From: CAYSEQ01 sp964430475
Lineage (GTDB): Bacteria; Patescibacteriota; Microgenomatia; UBA8517
Assembly (NCBI GenBank): GCA_964430475.1
Contig: CAYSEQ010000002.1
Location: forward strand, 1-64,000
Direction: 5' to 3'
Length of the DNA: 64,000 nt
Position 1 is the first letter of the stretch; every line of letters begins with the position of its first letter. Below are positions 1-10,200 of the stretch, piece after piece. The position numbers and the translations under genes are program-made. A model generated the notes under the pieces. The model made no database searches and was not told where the DNA came from. It saw only the letters and a list, made by a program, of their open reading frames with translations.

Positions 1-2
1 TT

Positions 3-131
3 AATAGGCTTTATTATGGGGAAAAAAGAAAACATGCGGTGGAGTTCGGAAAGCTTTTAGAAAGATGCTTTCCGAAGGTAGAAGTTGCCTATCCCGAAGC
101 CAATGTGATGTTTATCTGCTATGCGTCTTAA
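3..131 (+). CDS. C-terminal end of an unidentified protein, cut by the window edge
   Basis: An open frame without a start enters from the left edge and ends at a TAA at 129-131. It encodes about 42 residues, finishing FICYAS, with a mixed charged and hydrophobic pattern typical of a folded protein end. I do not recognise the family. It converges with the minus-strand genes that follow, only 9 bases away. The call rests only on the open frame and protein-like composition, so it could be chance. Confidence 0.35.
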   Translation, partial: NRLYYGEKRKHAVEFGKLLERCFPKVEVAYPEANVMFICYAS

Positions 132-140
132 AGAGAAGCT

Positions 141-659
141 TCAAGGTGTATAGCGAAAAGATTTGGCTATTTGGTCAAGATCGTCATAAAGTTCTTCGGA
201 TTTTGTAGAAAAAACATAGACCCAGTCAGGGGTGAAAATGTAGTATAACCTTACTTTTTCTCTACCTCTTAGTTCATCCCTGACTCTTACCGAATACCCA
301 TTTATTTCTAGATCTTTGATTTCTGATATCTTTGTTGTTTTGTTTTTTTCGTCCAAATCACTAAGATAATCACTTAAGGAGGCGGATGCATGGGCAACCC
401 TACCTAAACCTATGGAACTATCTCCTTTTTTAAACTCCACAAACGTTAACCCTTCTTCTGTATTGAAATCTTTGGGTATTTGGATAGTAAAATCTAAGCT
501 CTTTGACTGGTATGGAATTAGTTGCGAAAGAGAATGTGAGGTAGTTTGAGAAGGCGAGGCAACTCTCTTACCTTTTCGTAGGTCAAGCCAAAACCAATAA
601 ATGACTATTCCCAGAATTGCAATTATAACTAGTATTAGCAATATACTTCTTTTTTTCAT
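141..659 (-). CDS. membrane-anchored extracytoplasmic protein, unknown function
   Basis: 172 residues. An N-terminal hydrophobic segment (about residues 5-24) after a KKR start is followed by a Ser/Thr/Gln-rich spacer and a soluble domain (about 50-170) of alternating strands. The domain contains a conserved-looking 'FTIQIPKDF' opening and an aromatic end. The layout resembles small PsbP-like or lipoprotein-like domains of secreted proteins, but I cannot assign a family. Its ATG overlaps the stop of the upstream M23 peptidase gene (ATGA), so the two were probably translated together. Orientation of the domain outside the membrane is inferred from the single N-terminal segment. Confidence 0.7.
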   Translation of the reverse strand: MKKRSILLILVIIAILGIVIYWFWLDLRKGKRVASPSQTTSHSLSQLIPYQSKSLDFTIQIPKDFNTEEGLTFVEFKKGDSSIGLGRVAHASASLSDYLSDLDEKNKTTKISEIKDLEINGYSVRVRDELRGREKVRLYYIFTPDWVYVFSTKSEELYDDLDQIAKSFRYTP

Positions 660-3410
660 TCGTATCCAAATTCTAGACTACCATTGTTGGTTTTAATGTA
701 CAATAGGACAAGTCCAGGACGAATCTCTTTTTCCACTTTTTCACCCTTATCTTTTTTGAAGATTTCGCTTTCATCCTTTTCTCCTTTATAAATTATTGCC
801 AAGAGTGTATCTTCTTTATCAAACCGACTCTGGATAATGTGTCGAAAAGATTGAGATCTTTGATTCCAAGAAAAACCTGCCGAATATAAATTTTTATCTA
901 GATCAAAGGGGTCCTCCTCATTATATTGAATGCTTTCTATCGAATAATGGTCAATTTTGTCTAAGTTGTGGAATTTTCCTTCAAGTTTTATCGAATTTCC
1001 AGCAAGATCTTTAATAACTACTGAGTTGAATTTTAAATCGTTGTTATTTTCGAATATTGGCATAGTTGGATTTTCATCCGTTCCTGAAATTTCAGCATCT
1101 TTTGTAGTGGGGTTAAATTTGATTTTCGCTTCAGGAGGAGTTTTGTCTATATGAAAAGTAATTGTTTTTGTTTCCTCTTGGTTTTCGTCATTGTCAACCG
1201 AGTAGAATTCAAGGGTGTGTTCGCCTTCTTCGGAGACTAATATAGGTTCTTGATACTTTTGAAAATAGCTATCATCTAATTTATAACCTGTATAGTAGAC
1301 TCCTGAACCTTCGTCGTTATCTTGAGGGTTAAGAGTGATTGTTACATCTGACCTAAACCATCCTTCTTCGCCCTGATTTCCTGCCAATTGAACTTGGGTA
1401 ACAGGGGGTGTAGAATCTTTTTTCTCGCCAACTAAGGCAAAAAAGCTTGCGTGATTTAAGGTGGCTGTTGCGCTTTTGTTTTCAAAATCAACAATAGTTT
1501 CTTCTTTTGTCCAAGAAATTCCATCGCTACTTGAGTAAATTGAAAGAGAATCTGGTTTATATTTGCTAATGTCAAAGTTACTAAAATCAATGGTTAAAGT
1601 AAATGCTTCGGGAAAATAATTTATTGGATTTCCAGTGGCATCGATTACTTTAAAGTTTAGTGAGGGTCCAATTGATTCCTGAAATTGAGAAATTGTAACA
1701 GTTGGCGAATACTCCATCTTCACCGTCAAGAAATTACCCGTCGTCTTTGGAGGAAGGTTAACACTGAAGCGACCTAGATTGAAAAATCCTCCATTGGCTG
1801 GATAATCTTTAGAAAGATTTTCAATTGCTTTTGTCCAAAGATAATAGCTTTTAGTACCAGTTCTTTCTCTCCCTTTATAAGTAAAAGTGTAGTTTGGCCA
1901 GGGATCTTCTTGGGAACTTTGCCAGCCAAAGGGATCAACTAATCCATCGGGTCTGTCGTCGTTGAAATCTCCATTTGCGTTTTTGTCTTTGATAACCGAG
2001 AAGTGAATATGCGGGGCGCTTGATTTTCCAGTTGAACCAACTTTTCCGATCACCTCACCTTTATTCACAAAACGCGGGGTTGTAAAGCTTTGGGAGATTG
2101 GATCGTCGTCTTGTAAATGATAATACCTTGTCTGGTAGCCGTTTCCATGATCAATGACAATTACATTTCCGCAAGCCCAGCTTCCACAAGCAGGGTTTTA
2201 CTTGTCTGCTTTATAAAAGGTTGCGATCCCTGAGGCAGCGGCAAGAACTGGATCACCACTTTTTACCTTAGCTGGTCCTAACCAGTCATAACCGTCATGG
2301 CTGGAGTAGGGTAATCTTTCATCCCTCCTGCCTTCGAAATTTACTACAGCCCCCTTAGCTTCTTCCGGTTCACTCAACACACTCCCAACATCACTAAATG
2401 GATACTCGTGGTCAAAATATGAACCTATTGCCATAGCTGCTTCGCTGAAGGTTAAACCTTTACTTTCATAATCCCAAGGCAAATCCAAAAAGGGGTCGGT
2501 GGTTGTTCTGAACTTTGCGAACAAGCAAGCGCAAATAGATTCAAAAAATAGTTCAAGCGATTTTCAGAAAATCCAGTGTATGTGTAAAAAGCTTCTCCTG
2601 ATACTGAAAGATACCCGTTGCCAAATTTTCCTTCGGCAAGAATTGTCCTTCCGTACTGTTCTCCAGAAGATTGGCTAACATTAGCCAAGTTTTTATTATC
2701 TAGCGACATTCCAGTGAAACATACTTCATCAAATCCTGTAGCAACACTTTGGAGTGTTGAGGTATTTATAGGGTTAAAGGTGCCGTGGGCGAAAGGTCCT
2801 ATATTTCCAAAAAGCCCTTTTGTTACAGGAGTTTCTTGAGGTTGGGTTGAGTAGCCGCACGAATTAAAGTCAATGACTTCTCCTTCCGGGAACCTATCGT
2901 TTATTCCTAGACTTTCAAAAAGCTTGTTGTATCTTGATCCGTCATGCCCTGGGATACCTGTGCCTTGATAACTTGAGTGCCCTCCTCCCGCAATGTAGAC
3001 TATTCCTCCCGCTCTGATAAAGCTTGCCAGCTCATTAGCTTCTTCTGGGGTTAAGTCACTATTGGATAACCCCGCAAAGAAAAAATCCGTTCTTCTTTGT
3101 CCGTTAGATACAAGAGAGCCAGAACTGACTGTTGAGACAAAGGGTTGAAAGCTTATTGAGCAACCTACAGCTCCTCCTTCTCCAAAATTTTCAGGGTCAA
3201 GCAAAGCTTCCCTTAGATCCAAAACAGGATCCTCCTCAAAATGGGGATTTGAGTAAAACCGTATAGAGGAGCTGGATTTCTTTGCGAATTAAATCCTGAC
3301 ACTCTAATACTTGCAGCGTAGGAAGAAGAGGAAAAAAGAAGAAACAAAATTTGTAGAAAGATTATAAAAATTAGAATTTTAAATATAAGTAAAAAGGTGG
3401 AAACTTTCAT
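656..3410 (-). pseudogene. broken secreted M23-family peptidase
   Basis: Read together, these frames form one secreted protein of about 915 residues. From the N-terminus there is a signal peptide (MKVSTFLLIFKIL..., cleavage near SYA-AS), then a region with a GGG-rich ThuA/glutamine-amidotransferase-like turn (AGGIVYIAGGG). Next comes an M23 metallopeptidase domain with HDGYD (Zn-binding H-x3-D), a DHGNGYQTRYYHL strand and PHIHF (H-x-H). The C-terminal part contains Ig-like repeats. Three lesions break it: a frameshift in the C4 run near 3253, another in the C4/T5 run near 2490 (each repaired by adding one base), and an in-frame TAA at 2198-2200 between the two halves of the M23 domain. The catalytic ligands are otherwise intact, so decay seems recent, or the lesions are assembly errors. 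Its stop overlaps the start of the 172-residue membrane protein. Confidence 0.75.
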
Positions 3411-3595
3411 CTAATTTTATTTTTAAATTAGTTTAAAATAGGCTTTTTAAAAAATGCAAATAGAGAATTTATTATCAAATAGCACTTTATTTTTTATAAC
3501 GAACTTTTCTAATGTATTTTCATGCTAATAGCCGTGAACTAAAGAAATTTCAGTTTATTTTCAGTTTTGGTTTTTAAACTTTGCACATAAAATTT

Positions 3596-4867
3596 ATGAA
3601 AAAGCTTTCAATGTTGGTCAGTAGATTTTTTAAATCAACCTTATATAAAAGTAAAAGGATTTTAATAGTTCTTGTTGTAGTGGTTGTAGGTTTGTTGATT
3701 TATTTGAAGGTTTTTAATAGGACCGAACAACCGCAATTCCAAACAGCTAAGGTTGAAAGAGGAACAATTGTCTCGACAATTTCCGCCACTGGAAGCGTAA
3801 TATCTACCAGTTTTGTCTATGTCACAACTTCTGCAACAGGGATTGTGAGGGAAGTTTATGTCAAAGATGGCGACAAAGTTTCACAAGGCCAAAAGATTGC
3901 TGATATAGATTTGGATGAGGCAGGTAAGCTCAGGTATTCTCAAGCATGGGCGAATTATCTTTCTGCAAAGAATTCTCTTGAAGCTGCGAAAGCCAACCTT
4001 TATACTCTTAATTCCCAAATGTGGGCGGCTAACCAAAAATTTATTAATGATGCAGTCGCCCGAGGTTTAGCGGAAGATGACCCTATATATATTCAGGAAC
4101 ACAATGATTGGTTAGCGGCTGAAGCAAAATATAAAAATCAGCAAGCCGTAATTAAGCAAGCGGAGGAGCAAGTTAGAAGCGCCTGGCTTTCGTATCAATT
4201 AAGCTCTCCTACTATTACAGCACCGGTTTCAGGAATAGTTAATAATTTGACCATTATTCCTGGATTAGTTTTGGGGCAGGAGATTGAAGGAAGTGTACAA
4301 TCTCCCACCTCTTTCAGAGTTGCTACGATAACTAAAAGCAAAATAAATCCAGTTATGAGAATAAATATTTCCGAAGCGGATATACCAAAGGTAAAAATAG
4401 GGCAAAAGGCGACTATCACATTTGACGCTTTGCCTGGTAAAACCTTTACAGGCAAGGTGGCGGCTGTCGATAGAGTTGGTACGGTAAGTAATAATGTAAC
4501 CAGCTATACAAGCCTTATTCAACTTGATGCTGATGTTCCTGAAATTCACTCAAATGTGGTAGGCTCAGCCAATATTATTGTTGAAACCAAAGCAAATGTT
4601 CTCTTAGTCCCCTCTTCTGGGGTTTTAATACAGGGAGATCAATCTTTTGTCAGGATTTTGAGAGATGGCCGTGAGCAGCAAATTCCTGTGGAGGTTGGGA
4701 TATCAAGCGATACTCAAACAGAAATTGTGTCAGGACTTTCTGAAGGAGAAGATGTTATTGTGGGCGTGATTAACAATCAACCTTCTCAAGAAGGTTCGAT
4801 CTTTAGTGGTGGTGGTTTCGGAGGCGGTGCATTTAGGCCCGGCGGAGCTATTTTTAGGACAAGATAA
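3596..4867 (+). CDS. MacA-like periplasmic adaptor (HlyD family)
   Basis: Membrane fusion protein of about 423 residues that would link an ABC exporter to the envelope. A transmembrane anchor (ILIVLVVVVVGLLIYL) is followed by a biotinyl-lipoyl-like half motif (GIVREVYVKDGDKVSQGQ), a helical hairpin rich in Ala/Glu/Gln, the second lipoyl half (TAPVSGIVNN), and beta-barrel and membrane-proximal domains. The C-terminal tail is Gly/Phe-rich. An ATG five codons inside a possible TTG start at 3581 is preferred. The ATPase and permease genes follow within 5 bases, giving a MacA-MacB-type operon. Substrate is unknown; in organisms without an outer membrane such sets usually export peptides or drugs. 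Confidence 0.88.
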   Translation: MKKLSMLVSRFFKSTLYKSKRILIVLVVVVVGLLIYLKVFNRTEQPQFQTAKVERGTIVSTISATGSVISTSFVYVTTSATGIVREVYVKDGDKVSQGQKIADIDLDEAGKLRYSQAWANYLSAKNSLEAAKANLYTLNSQMWAANQKFINDAVARGLAEDDPIYIQEHNDWLAAEAKYKNQQAVIKQAEEQVRSAWLSYQLSSPTITAPVSGIVNNLTIIPGLVLGQEIEGSVQSPTSFRVATITKSKINPVMRINISEADIPKVKIGQKATITFDALPGKTFTGKVAAVDRVGTVSNNVTSYTSLIQLDADVPEIHSNVVGSANIIVETKANVLLVPSSGVLIQGDQSFVRILRDGREQQIPVEVGISSDTQTEIVSGLSEGEDVIVGVINNQPSQEGSIFSGGGFGGGAFRPGGAIFRTR

Positions 4868-4871
4868 ATAA

Positions 4872-5579
4872 ATGACACCGGTTATCGAAGTAAAGAGTTT
4901 ATCAAAGATATACAAAAATGACTCGGTGGAGACGATTGCTCTTGAGGATGTCTCTTTTAAGATAGAGGAGGGTGAATTTGTGGCAATCATGGGACCTTCG
5001 GGGAGCGGAAAAAGTACACTTATGCATATTTTAGGTGCATTAGATCTACCCACAAGAGGAAGTTATATCTTGGATGGGAAAGATATTAGCGGGTTAAAAG
5101 AAGATGAGCTCGCTGAGATTAGAAACAAAAAAATTGGTTTTGTTTTTCAAGCCTTCAATCTCTTACCCCGTGCAACCGCTTTAAGAAATGTTGCACTACC
5201 AATGGTCTATGCAGGTATAACTAGAGAAAAGAGGATAGAAAAAGCAGCAAATCTTTTAAAGATGGTGGGTTTAGAAAATAGAATTGACTACACACCAAAC
5301 CAACTATCTGGAGGTCAACAACAACGTGTTGCAATTGCCAGGGCTTTAGCAATGGATCCTAAGATTATTTTGGCAGATGAGCCTACTGGCAATATTGATA
5401 CGGTTCAGGCAGAGGAGATTATGGCAATTTTTCAGAAGCTTAACGATAAAGGTCGGACTGTTGTCATAATTACACATGAACAAAATATCGCAAACTATGC
5501 AAAAAGGATAATTTACTTGAGGGATGGAAAGGTTGTCGATGATCGAATTATTAGTAAAAGAAAGAGATTGAGAGCTTGA
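4872..5579 (+). CDS. ABC exporter ATP-binding protein (MacB/LolD type)
   Basis: 235-residue nucleotide-binding subunit. Walker A GPSGSGKST lies at residues 41-49, the Q-loop FVFQAFNLLPR near 95, the signature LSGGQQQRVAIARAL near 142, and Walker B with DEPTGNID near 166. The ITHE switch histidine is present near 200. This is the MacB/LolD/FtsE class, whose ATPase is a separate polypeptide. It begins 4 bases after the adaptor gene, and its stop overlaps the beginning of the permease frame, so the three genes form one unit. ATP hydrolysis would drive mechanotransmission through the FtsX-like permease. Substrate is not evident from the sequence. Confidence 0.93.
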   Translation: MTPVIEVKSLSKIYKNDSVETIALEDVSFKIEEGEFVAIMGPSGSGKSTLMHILGALDLPTRGSYILDGKDISGLKEDELAEIRNKKIGFVFQAFNLLPRATALRNVALPMVYAGITREKRIEKAANLLKMVGLENRIDYTPNQLSGGQQQRVAIARALAMDPKIILADEPTGNIDTVQAEEIMAIFQKLNDKGRTVVIITHEQNIANYAKRIIYLRDGKVVDDRIISKRKRLRA

Positions 5580-5584
5580 GGCTT

Positions 5585-6808
5585 ATGGAATTTATTGAAT
5601 TGCTTTCAGAAGCCACAGGAACTTTGACTCTAAATAAGTTGAGGACAGCTCTAGCAACTTTAGGTATAGTTATAGGCATCGGGAGTGTTATTACATTAAT
5701 GTCTTTAGGGCAATCTTCCCAAAAAGCTGTCACCGCTCAAATCCAATCTTTAGGCTCAAATTTACTTACGGTAATTCCGGGAGCTCCAAGTAGTGGTTTT
5801 GTCAGAGGTGCGGTAGGTGGAGTTACCACTCTTACTTATGAAGATGCAAAAGCCATACAGAATTCTCCTCAAATTACAACAGTGAGAAATGTTTCTCCTG
5901 AATTCTCAAGAAGAGCCCAGGTTTCTACAGGAAGAAAAAATACTAATACTCAAGTTTTAGGTGTTACACCCTCTTATAGGGAGGTAAGAAAAGTTAACCT
6001 CGCTTTTGGTTCTTTCCTAAGCGAGAGAGATCTTGAATCAATGGCAAAAGTTGCCGTGCTCGGATCACAAGTTGCGAATGATCTTTTTGGTGAGGGGTCT
6101 AACCCTGTTGGTCAGTCAATTCGTATCAATAACATTACATTTAGGGTCATTGGTGTTGCCGCAAGTAAAGGGGGGACGGGTTTTCAAAATCAGGATGATT
6201 TAGTATTTGTCCCTCTTACTACCGCTCAAAAACAGCTTTTTGGTGTAGATTATTTATCATCAATTTCAATTGAAGCACAGGATGAAAAAGTCATGGAACA
6301 GGCACAGAATGAAATAGGCTACTTGCTTCTTACCCGCCACAAGCTAAGAGACCCATCCCAAGCTGATTTCGTGATCTTTTCTCAAAACGATATTTTGAGT
6401 GCAGCATCCTCTGTTACTGCTACATTTACCGCCCTTCTTTCCGGTATTGCTGCTATTTCTCTTCTTGTTGGCGGTATAGGAATTATGAACATTATGTTGG
6501 TTACCGTAACCGAAAGAACAAGGGAAATTGGTCTTAGGAAGGCTTTGGGGGCTAAGAAAAAAGATATTATTATTCAATTTCTTGTTGAGTCCATTATTCT
6601 TACTTTCACGGGAGGTGTTCTCGGAATGCTAATAGGGATTATTGCTTCATACATTATTTCAGGTATGATTAACTTGCCTTTTGCACTTTCTCCTAATTCA
6701 GTCTTATTAGCAGTTGGAGTGTCGGTGGCTACAGGAGTTATATTTGGATGGTATCCTGCTCAAAAAGCTGCAAATTTACAGCCGATTGAAGCGTTGCGTT
6801 ACGAATAA
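5585..6808 (+). CDS. ABC exporter permease, MacB/FtsX-like
   Basis: About 407 residues. One transmembrane helix near the N-terminus (LATLGIVIGIGSVITL) is followed by a large extracytoplasmic MacB periplasmic-core domain (about residues 45-270). Three C-terminal helices then carry the FtsX-family loop GGIGIMNIMLVTVTERTREIGLRKALGA. That is the canonical MacB topology. The ATG at 5585 is preferred over the TTG at 5576, which overlaps the preceding stop. It works with the ATPase immediately upstream and the adaptor before it. The small DUF5666-like protein starts 25 bases later and may belong to the same transcript. Confidence 0.92.
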   Translation: MEFIELLSEATGTLTLNKLRTALATLGIVIGIGSVITLMSLGQSSQKAVTAQIQSLGSNLLTVIPGAPSSGFVRGAVGGVTTLTYEDAKAIQNSPQITTVRNVSPEFSRRAQVSTGRKNTNTQVLGVTPSYREVRKVNLAFGSFLSERDLESMAKVAVLGSQVANDLFGEGSNPVGQSIRINNITFRVIGVAASKGGTGFQNQDDLVFVPLTTAQKQLFGVDYLSSISIEAQDEKVMEQAQNEIGYLLLTRHKLRDPSQADFVIFSQNDILSAASSVTATFTALLSGIAAISLLVGGIGIMNIMLVTVTERTREIGLRKALGAKKKDIIIQFLVESIILTFTGGVLGMLIGIIASYIISGMINLPFALSPNSVLLAVGVSVATGVIFGWYPAQKAANLQPIEALRYE

Positions 6809-6833
6809 ACTTTTATGAAAGGGGGTGTAAAAA

Positions 6834-7241
6834 ATGCGGAGTAATATAATTATCGTAATCCTTTTAGTGACGATCATTGCTGTAGGAAGTTTTTTTGCTG
6901 GAATGAAGTACCAACAATCAAGAAGACCTCTAGGTCGTTTTGCTAATTTCCAAGGGCAATTTGGACAAAGGCAGGGTATTAGACCCGTTAATGGAGAAAT
7001 TATTAGTGTTGATGAGACAAGTATTACTGTTAAACTTTCAGATAACACTAGCAAAATTATCCTTTTAACTGATAAGACTTCCATAAATAAATCGTTGGAA
7101 GCTTCAAAAGAAGATTTGAAAGTTGGAGAGAAAGTAGCAGCTTTTGGTACGGAAAATTCCGATGGAAGTATTACCGCACAAAATATACAAATAAACCCCG
7201 TTTTTCGAGGTACACTTCAAGATAGTCCTACACCCGATTGA
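6834..7241 (+). CDS. membrane-anchored DUF5666-like protein
   Basis: 135 residues. An N-terminal hydrophobic helix (IIIVILLVTIIAVGSFFAG) anchors a small beta-rich domain beginning 'VNGEIISVDETSITVKL' and ending 'ITAQNIQI'. This is the pattern of DUF5666-type domains (single OB-like barrel) common in secreted proteins of these bacteria. A purine-rich ribosome site (AAAGGGGGTG) lies 6 bases before the ATG, one of the stronger ones in this part of the window. It follows the MacB permease by 25 bases, so it may be an accessory of the export system; that link is inference from position only. Confidence 0.7.
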   Translation: MRSNIIIVILLVTIIAVGSFFAGMKYQQSRRPLGRFANFQGQFGQRQGIRPVNGEIISVDETSITVKLSDNTSKIILLTDKTSINKSLEASKEDLKVGEKVAAFGTENSDGSITAQNIQINPVFRGTLQDSPTPD

Positions 7242-7305
7242 TAAGTGTACAAAAGTATAAAGCTTAAAATCTAATGCTAGTCTAGCAGAAAGGGAGTTAA
7301 TTTGC

Positions 7306-7311
7306 TAAAAT
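7306..7311 (+). promoter_or_regulatory. possible extended -10 element upstream of secA
   Basis: TGCTAAAAT fits an extended -10 (TGn plus TAAAAT) and lies 18 bases before the secA ATG. No convincing -35 box is visible at the expected distance. A short inverted repeat (TGCTA / TAGCA near 7274-7286) sits just upstream. The call rests on sequence resemblance only. Confidence 0.3.
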
Positions 7312-7329
7312 CTTAAAACTGATCGCCTT

Positions 7330-10092
7330 ATGTTTAATATTTTTTCTAAAATCTTAGATATAAATCAGCGTGAGCTTGATAGACTTTCAAAGATAGTCAA
7401 GAAAGTTAATGATTTAGAACCTGAAGTAAAAAAACTTGAAGATAAAGATTTTTCGAAAAAAACAGAAAGTTTTAAAGAAAGGCTCGCCAAAGGAGAAACA
7501 CTCCAAGATATACTTCCAGAGGCTTTCGCTTTGGTTCGGGAAGCAAGTTGGCGTGCTATTGGCCTTAGGCACTATGATGTCCAGATTATGGCTGGTATTG
7601 CCCTTTTTGAAGGTAAGATTGCAGAGCAGAAAACAGGTGAAGGAAAAACTCTCTCAGCGGTTCCGGCTTTGTATCTTCATGCACTTCGAGGTAAGGGAGT
7701 TCATCTGGTAACTGTTAATGATTATCTAGCAAGAAGAGACGCAGGGTGGAATGGACCCACCTTCCATTTATTAGGACTTTCTGTGGGTTCAATTATTCAG
7801 GAGGGTAAATCATTTTTATACGATCCAGAATATAACGACCCAAGCCATGGTGATGAACGTCTTGCCCATCTTAAACCAGTTGATCGGAAGTTGGCTTATG
7901 AAGCAGATATTACTTATGGAACAAACAATGAATTTGGTTTTGACTATCTAAGGGATAATATGGTCCAGGATCTTGCGCAAACAGTCCAAAGAGGTCATTA
8001 TTTTGCCATTGTTGATGAGGTAGACTCTGTCTTGATTGACGAGGCGCGGACTCCTTTGATAATTTCTGCACCTGAGACAGAACCAACCGATAAATATTAT
8101 AAATTTGCCCAACTTGTGGAAAAATTAAACCCTGATACGGATTTTAAGATTGATGAGAAGGTAAAATCAGCAACTCTTACAGAACACGGTATTGCAAGGG
8201 TTGAGAAGATTTTGGGTGTTAATAACTTATATGAAAAAGATTGGGACACTATCCATCACATTGAGAATGCCTTAAGAGCCAAGACTCTTTATCTAAAAGA
8301 TAGGGATTATATTGTTAAGGATGATCAGGTAATTATAGTAGATGAGTTTACAGGAAGACTGATGTTTGGAAGGCGTTGGAGTGACGGTTTGCACCAAGCA
8401 GTTGAGGCAAAAGAAGGTGTTCCGATCCAACAAGAAAGCAAAACACTAGCAACAATCTCCTTTCAAAATTATTTCAGGATGTATGAGGTTTTGTCGGGTA
8501 TGACCGGCACTGCAGCCACAGAGGCAGAGGAATTTAAGAAAATTTATAAACTTGATGTTGTGGTAATTCCCACCCATAAACCAATGATTAGAAAAGATTT
8601 TCCTGATGTTATCTATAAAACACAAAGGGCAAAATACGGGGCTGTTGTTAACGAGATAGTAGATTGTTATAGAAAAGGTCAACCTGTTTTGGTGGGTACA
8701 ACTTCGATTGAAAAAAACGAGATTATAAGCGAATATTTGAAACGCAAAAAAATTCCCCATAATGTGCTCAATGCCAAAAACCATGAGAAGGAGGCAATGA
8801 TTATAGCCGATGCTGGCAAACCAAAGGCTGTTACTGTTGCTACGAATATGGCTGGAAGAGGAGTGGATATTGTTTTGGGTGGGGCCTTACCCGATAGAAA
8901 TCCAGAAGTTTCTCAAAAAGAGTTTGAGAGTTCAAAAGAGTTTAAAGACTGGTTAAGGCGTCATGAGGAAGTAGTTAAAGCTGGCGGGCTACATGTTATA
9001 GGTACTGAGCGACATGAATCAAGAAGGATTGATAACCAGTTGCGAGGTCGGGCTGGTAGACAGGGCGATCCTGGCTCCAGTCGTTTTTATTTATCGCTAG
9101 AGGATGATTTGATGAGGATTTTTGGTGGAGAACAGATAAGTTCTTTGATGGATAGACTTAAAATTCCAGAGGATCAGCCGATAGAGAATAAATTGATAAG
9201 CCGTTCAATAGAACAAGCACAGATTAAAGTTGAAGGCTTTCATTTTGACGCGAGAAAAAGTTTGGTTGAATACGACGATGTTATTAATCAGCAAAGAGAA
9301 ATTATCTATAAGTTAAGGCGTAGGGTTCTTGAATCTGACAATCTTAAAGATGAAGTGGTGGAGAAGCTGAGAAATCAAATCGATAAAATTATCTTGATAT
9401 CAACGGATACGAACACGGATAGCGTGGATACAGAAAAGGTTATCGTAAACCTTTTGGATATTGTTCCATTTGATGATTCCTCAGTTAAAAAAATTAAAAT
9501 TGAGTTGGGCAAGGTGAACAATAGAGAGGAAATAAAAAATCTTTTGAATAGAATTATTGAGGATGTTTATTTAGCAAGGGAGAAAGATTTGGGGGATAAG
9601 TTAATGCGACAGGTTGAAAAGTTTGCCTATCTTTCTTCAATAGACAGACATTGGATTGATCATATAGACCATTTAGATGGACTGCGGGAGGGGGTAAGAC
9701 TCAGAGCTTATGGACAACGCGATCCTTTGGTTGAATTTAAAAATGAAGCATACGAACTTTTTGAGGGATTAATTGAGAGAATTGACTCCGAACTTGCAAG
9801 AAGAATATTTAGGATTGGAATTGTGGGACAACCACGCCCCGAAATTCCATTAGAATCCGCAGTAACTAATGTTGATACTTCTGATGACACAGGTCTTGTG
9901 GATGCGGTGATTCCTTCATTAAGCCCTAAGGAAGAGGAAAAAGCTTTTGCCCGTAGTGCGAGGTTAAATCAACCAGAGCCTATTGCGAATAGCCTGAATC
10001 CCCGCACAACTAGAAAAATTGGAAGAAACGATCCTTGTTGGTGTGGCTCAGGGAAGAAGTGGAAGAAATGTCATTATCCCCAATTGGGATGA
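7330..10092 (+). CDS. secA: SecA preprotein translocase ATPase
   Basis: 920 residues, the full length expected. The ATPase pushes unfolded preproteins through SecYEG. Visible in order: Walker A QKTGEGKT near residue 100, DEVDSVLIDEART (Walker B/DEAD region) near 227-240, the preprotein cross-linking region, GTTSIE and NMAGRGVDI of the second nucleotide domain, GRAGRQGDPG near 574, and the helical scaffold and wing. The C-terminus carries an SEC-C zinc motif, CWCGSGKKWKKCH, near residues 903-915. No internal lesion. It follows the exporter operon after an 88-base gap with a possible promoter. It is presumably the only Sec motor of the cell and serves the many signal-peptide proteins in this window. 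Confidence 0.97.
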   Translation: MFNIFSKILDINQRELDRLSKIVKKVNDLEPEVKKLEDKDFSKKTESFKERLAKGETLQDILPEAFALVREASWRAIGLRHYDVQIMAGIALFEGKIAEQKTGEGKTLSAVPALYLHALRGKGVHLVTVNDYLARRDAGWNGPTFHLLGLSVGSIIQEGKSFLYDPEYNDPSHGDERLAHLKPVDRKLAYEADITYGTNNEFGFDYLRDNMVQDLAQTVQRGHYFAIVDEVDSVLIDEARTPLIISAPETEPTDKYYKFAQLVEKLNPDTDFKIDEKVKSATLTEHGIARVEKILGVNNLYEKDWDTIHHIENALRAKTLYLKDRDYIVKDDQVIIVDEFTGRLMFGRRWSDGLHQAVEAKEGVPIQQESKTLATISFQNYFRMYEVLSGMTGTAATEAEEFKKIYKLDVVVIPTHKPMIRKDFPDVIYKTQRAKYGAVVNEIVDCYRKGQPVLVGTTSIEKNEIISEYLKRKKIPHNVLNAKNHEKEAMIIADAGKPKAVTVATNMAGRGVDIVLGGALPDRNPEVSQKEFESSKEFKDWLRRHEEVVKAGGLHVIGTERHESRRIDNQLRGRAGRQGDPGSSRFYLSLEDDLMRIFGGEQISSLMDRLKIPEDQPIENKLISRSIEQAQIKVEGFHFDARKSLVEYDDVINQQREIIYKLRRRVLESDNLKDEVVEKLRNQIDKIILISTDTNTDSVDTEKVIVNLLDIVPFDDSSVKKIKIELGKVNNREEIKNLLNRIIEDVYLAREKDLGDKLMRQVEKFAYLSSIDRHWIDHIDHLDGLREGVRLRAYGQRDPLVEFKNEAYELFEGLIERIDSELARRIFRIGIVGQPRPEIPLESAVTNVDTSDDTGLVDAVIPSLSPKEEEKAFARSARLNQPEPIANSLNPRTTRKIGRNDPCWCGSGKKWKKCHYPQLG

Positions 10093-10135
10093 TTTTGCCT
10101 AAAAACCCGGTGTTTGAACCTAGTCAAGTGTCTCC

Positions 10136-10200
10136 TACACCTCTAAGGTGTATAAAAAGGTGTATAAATAGGTATGTGAGGTATGTGTAATAGGTATGTA
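10136..10200 (+). repeat. cluster of AGGTRTRT short direct repeats with one hairpin
   Basis: Five copies of an AGGTGTATA/AGGTATGT-type unit begin at 10146, 10158, 10170, 10179 and 10192. The first copy is also the right arm of a perfect 7-bp hairpin (TACACCT at 10136-10142, AGGTGTA at 10146-10152). The cluster lies between the end of secA and a transposase remnant. It could be part of an insertion-sequence end or a regulator-binding array; nothing in the sequence decides this. Confidence 0.5.
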
